DNA from: JAYXXU01 sp049301135 | GTDB taxonomy: Bacteria; Pseudomonadota; Gammaproteobacteria; Pseudomonadales; Moraxellaceae | Assembly (NCBI GenBank): GCA_049301135.1 | Contig: JBAQKP010000062.1 | Location: 1 to 7,604 of the forward strand | DNA length: 7,604 nt | Reading direction: 5' to 3' | In this document: positions 6,691 through 7,604 of the stretch, piece by piece | Layout: every line of letters starts with the position of its first letter | How positions within the stretch are numbered: the stretch's first letter is position 1 | Program-made: the position numbers and the translations under genes | The notes under the pieces: model-generated | Databases searched by the model: none | What the model was told of the DNA's origin: nothing | The model's input: only the letters and a program-made list of their open reading frames with translations

Positions 6691-7503
6691 ATGTCATATA
6701 ACTACCAGACCCTTGCCGTCAGCCTTGACCAGCGCGTCTGTACTCTCACCTTAAGCCTACCCGAACAGATGAACGCCTTTACGGTCGAGATGGCCAACGA
6801 GCTGGTGGATTTTTTTCAGCGTGCCAGTGACGACGACGCGATTGGCGCGATCGTGGTGACCGGCGCAGGGCGGGCGTTTTGTGCGGGCATGAATCTATCG
6901 GTCGGCGGCAATGTATTTGGACTCGATGAAAGCCTACAGCCCAGCCTTGACGATCTCCAGCACCGTGCCGACAAGCCGGATATTTTTACCGGCGTGCGCG
7001 ATACCGGTGGCCGTGTGGTGCTGTCGATTTTTGACTGCAAAAAACCAGTAATTGGTGCAATTAATGGTGCAGCGGTCGGCGTGGGTGCAACCATGACGCT
7101 AGCGATGGACATTCGACTGGCGTCCGAAAAAGCCCGTATCGGCTTTGTATTCGGTAAAATCGGTGTCGTGCCGGAAGCCTGTTCGACGTGGTTTTTGCCA
7201 CGGATCGTCGGCATTCAGCAGGCGCTGGAGTGGGTGTATAGCGCGGAGATTTTGAGCGCTGCCGACGCGCTGGCCGGTCGCTTGGTCAAGCAAGTCTATC
7301 CGGCAGAGGAGCTATTACCCGCTGCACAAGCACTGGCGCATAAGATTATCAGTAACCGCTCGCCGGTGGCGATTGCGTTGGCGCGGCAGATGATGTATCG
7401 CAACAGCGCGGCCAGTCATCCACGTGCGGCACATGAAGTGGATTCTTTGGCGATGTTTTATACCAGCATCGAGGACGGCAAAGAAGGCGTGGCGAGTTTC
7501 TAG
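6691..7503 (+). CDS. Crotonase-fold enoyl-CoA hydratase/isomerase, delta3,delta2-enoyl-CoA isomerase-like, cut short by an amber codon
   Basis: This encodes a 270-residue cytoplasmic enzyme of the crotonase superfamily, acting on acyl-CoA thioesters, probably in fatty-acid beta-oxidation. The oxyanion-hole elements are 'AFCAGMNL' (residues 63-69) and 'NGAAVGVGAT' (125-134). The glutamate of classical hydratases in the 'GGGCELAM' position is replaced ('GVGATMTLAM'), and the second one ('GQPE') is replaced by 'GFVF'. Instead Glu162 stands in 'VVPEACSTWFLP', equivalent to the PEGCSS catalytic motif of ECI2/PECI-type isomerases. An isomerase activity is therefore more likely than hydration; this is inference from motif alignment by eye. 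The frame stops at TAG 7501-7503, directly after 'GVASF', where relatives continue with 'LEKR...FYPWW'; the missing tail is present downstream in frame. The product lacks about 22 C-terminal residues, and whether it is active is uncertain. The start at 6691 is set by AGGA. Confidence 0.88.
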   Translation: MSYNYQTLAVSLDQRVCTLTLSLPEQMNAFTVEMANELVDFFQRASDDDAIGAIVVTGAGRAFCAGMNLSVGGNVFGLDESLQPSLDDLQHRADKPDIFTGVRDTGGRVVLSIFDCKKPVIGAINGAAVGVGATMTLAMDIRLASEKARIGFVFGKIGVVPEACSTWFLPRIVGIQQALEWVYSAEILSAADALAGRLVKQVYPAEELLPAAQALAHKIISNRSPVAIALARQMMYRNSAASHPRAAHEVDSLAMFYTSIEDGKEGVASF

Positions 7504-7569
7504 GAAAAGCGAGAGCCAAGCTATCAAAGCAAAGCCTCGCAGATGCCGGATTTTTATCCGTGGTGGTGA
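7501..7569 (+). pseudogene. Stranded C-terminal coding tail of the crotonase gene beyond an in-frame amber codon
   Basis: In the same frame, after TAG at 7501-7503, 21 codons follow without interruption: EKREPSYQSKAS, QMPDFYPWW, then TGA at 7567-7569. The family commonly ends with 'FLEKR.P.F..K.S..MPDF.PWW', so this is the genuine ancestral C-terminus. The expected residue at the amber position is Leu, and TTG to TAG is a single-base change. Read without the stop, the protein would be 292 residues from the ATG at 6691. Confidence 0.85.
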
Positions 7570-7579
7570 TGCCATCACC
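7565..7579. repeat. Short inverted repeat over the ancestral stop codon
   Basis: GGTGATGCCATCACC can pair six bases on each side of a GCC loop. It overlaps the TGA at 7567-7569. No T-tract follows, so it is not a convincing intrinsic terminator. It may simply be the edge of the repeat that starts at about 7574. Confidence 0.35.
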
Positions 7580-7598
7580 CCAACCTTCTCCCATAGGG
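7574..7598. repeat. Partial or degenerate copy of a CACCCCAACCCTCTCCC-type dispersed intergenic repeat
   Basis: The sequence reads ATCACCCCAACC-TTCTCCC-ATA-GGG. It resembles the widespread proteobacterial intergenic element whose core is TCACCCCAACCCTCTCCC followed by the matching GGGAGAGGG arm. Here only CCC-ATA-GGG of the hairpin is left, and the sequence then diverges to TATTTC at the window edge. The call rests on memory of the motif; only one copy is visible. Confidence 0.4.
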
Positions 7599-7604
7599 TA
7601 TTTC

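Noticed and set aside
7501..7503. TAG read as pyrrolysine or another recoded amino acid
   Set aside because: Nothing in the window suggests recoding machinery, and the expected residue is an ordinary Leu. A nonsense change or sequence error is simpler.

Overview
The window looks like chromosomal DNA from a proteobacterium of moderate GC content, most probably a gammaproteobacterium. The grounds are clear Shine-Dalgarno sequences, tight gene packing, Gln/Leu/Ala-rich proteins, and a CACCCCAACC-type dispersed-repeat sequence at the right edge. The genus cannot be named from the sequence. All recognised genes are on the + strand. There is no rRNA, tRNA, CRISPR array, transposase or phage gene.

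Layout: (1) 1-156 is the last 51 codons of a gene that starts outside the window, probably a SWIM zinc-finger protein. (2) 144-1760 encodes a DUF5691-type helical-repeat protein and overlaps gene 1 by 13 nt. (3) After a 129-nt gap, 1890-2978 encodes a MoxR-type AAA+ ATPase. (4) 3003-5432 encodes a large DUF5682-type protein. Its N-terminal domain carries paired Gly/His motifs like those of the TraB/Tiki/EreA/ChaN group of putative hydrolases. (5) 5429-6604 encodes a CoxE-like von Willebrand factor A (VWA) protein with a complete metal-binding (MIDAS) motif, overlapping gene 4 by ATGA. (6) After 86 nt, 6691-7503 encodes a crotonase-fold acyl-CoA enzyme that looks like a delta3,delta2-enoyl-CoA isomerase. 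An amber codon cuts it short, and 21 recognisable C-terminal codons follow it in frame up to a TGA at 7567-7569.

Genes 1 to 5 form one cassette. MoxR ATPases and VWA proteins usually act as a pair, with the ATPase remodelling a target that the VWA subunit selects through its metal site. Here the pair comes with a possible metal-dependent hydrolase (DUF5682), a HEAT-like scaffold (DUF5691) and a probable SWIM protein. I believe this gene set recurs in bacteria, but its biochemical role is not established to my knowledge. It is the best candidate for a poorly described system in the window. The acyl-CoA enzyme appears to be an unrelated neighbour.

The only non-coding stretches are 1761-1889, 2979-3002, 6605-6690 and the region after 7569. 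None exceeds 300 nt, and none holds a promoter or terminator that I can defend.
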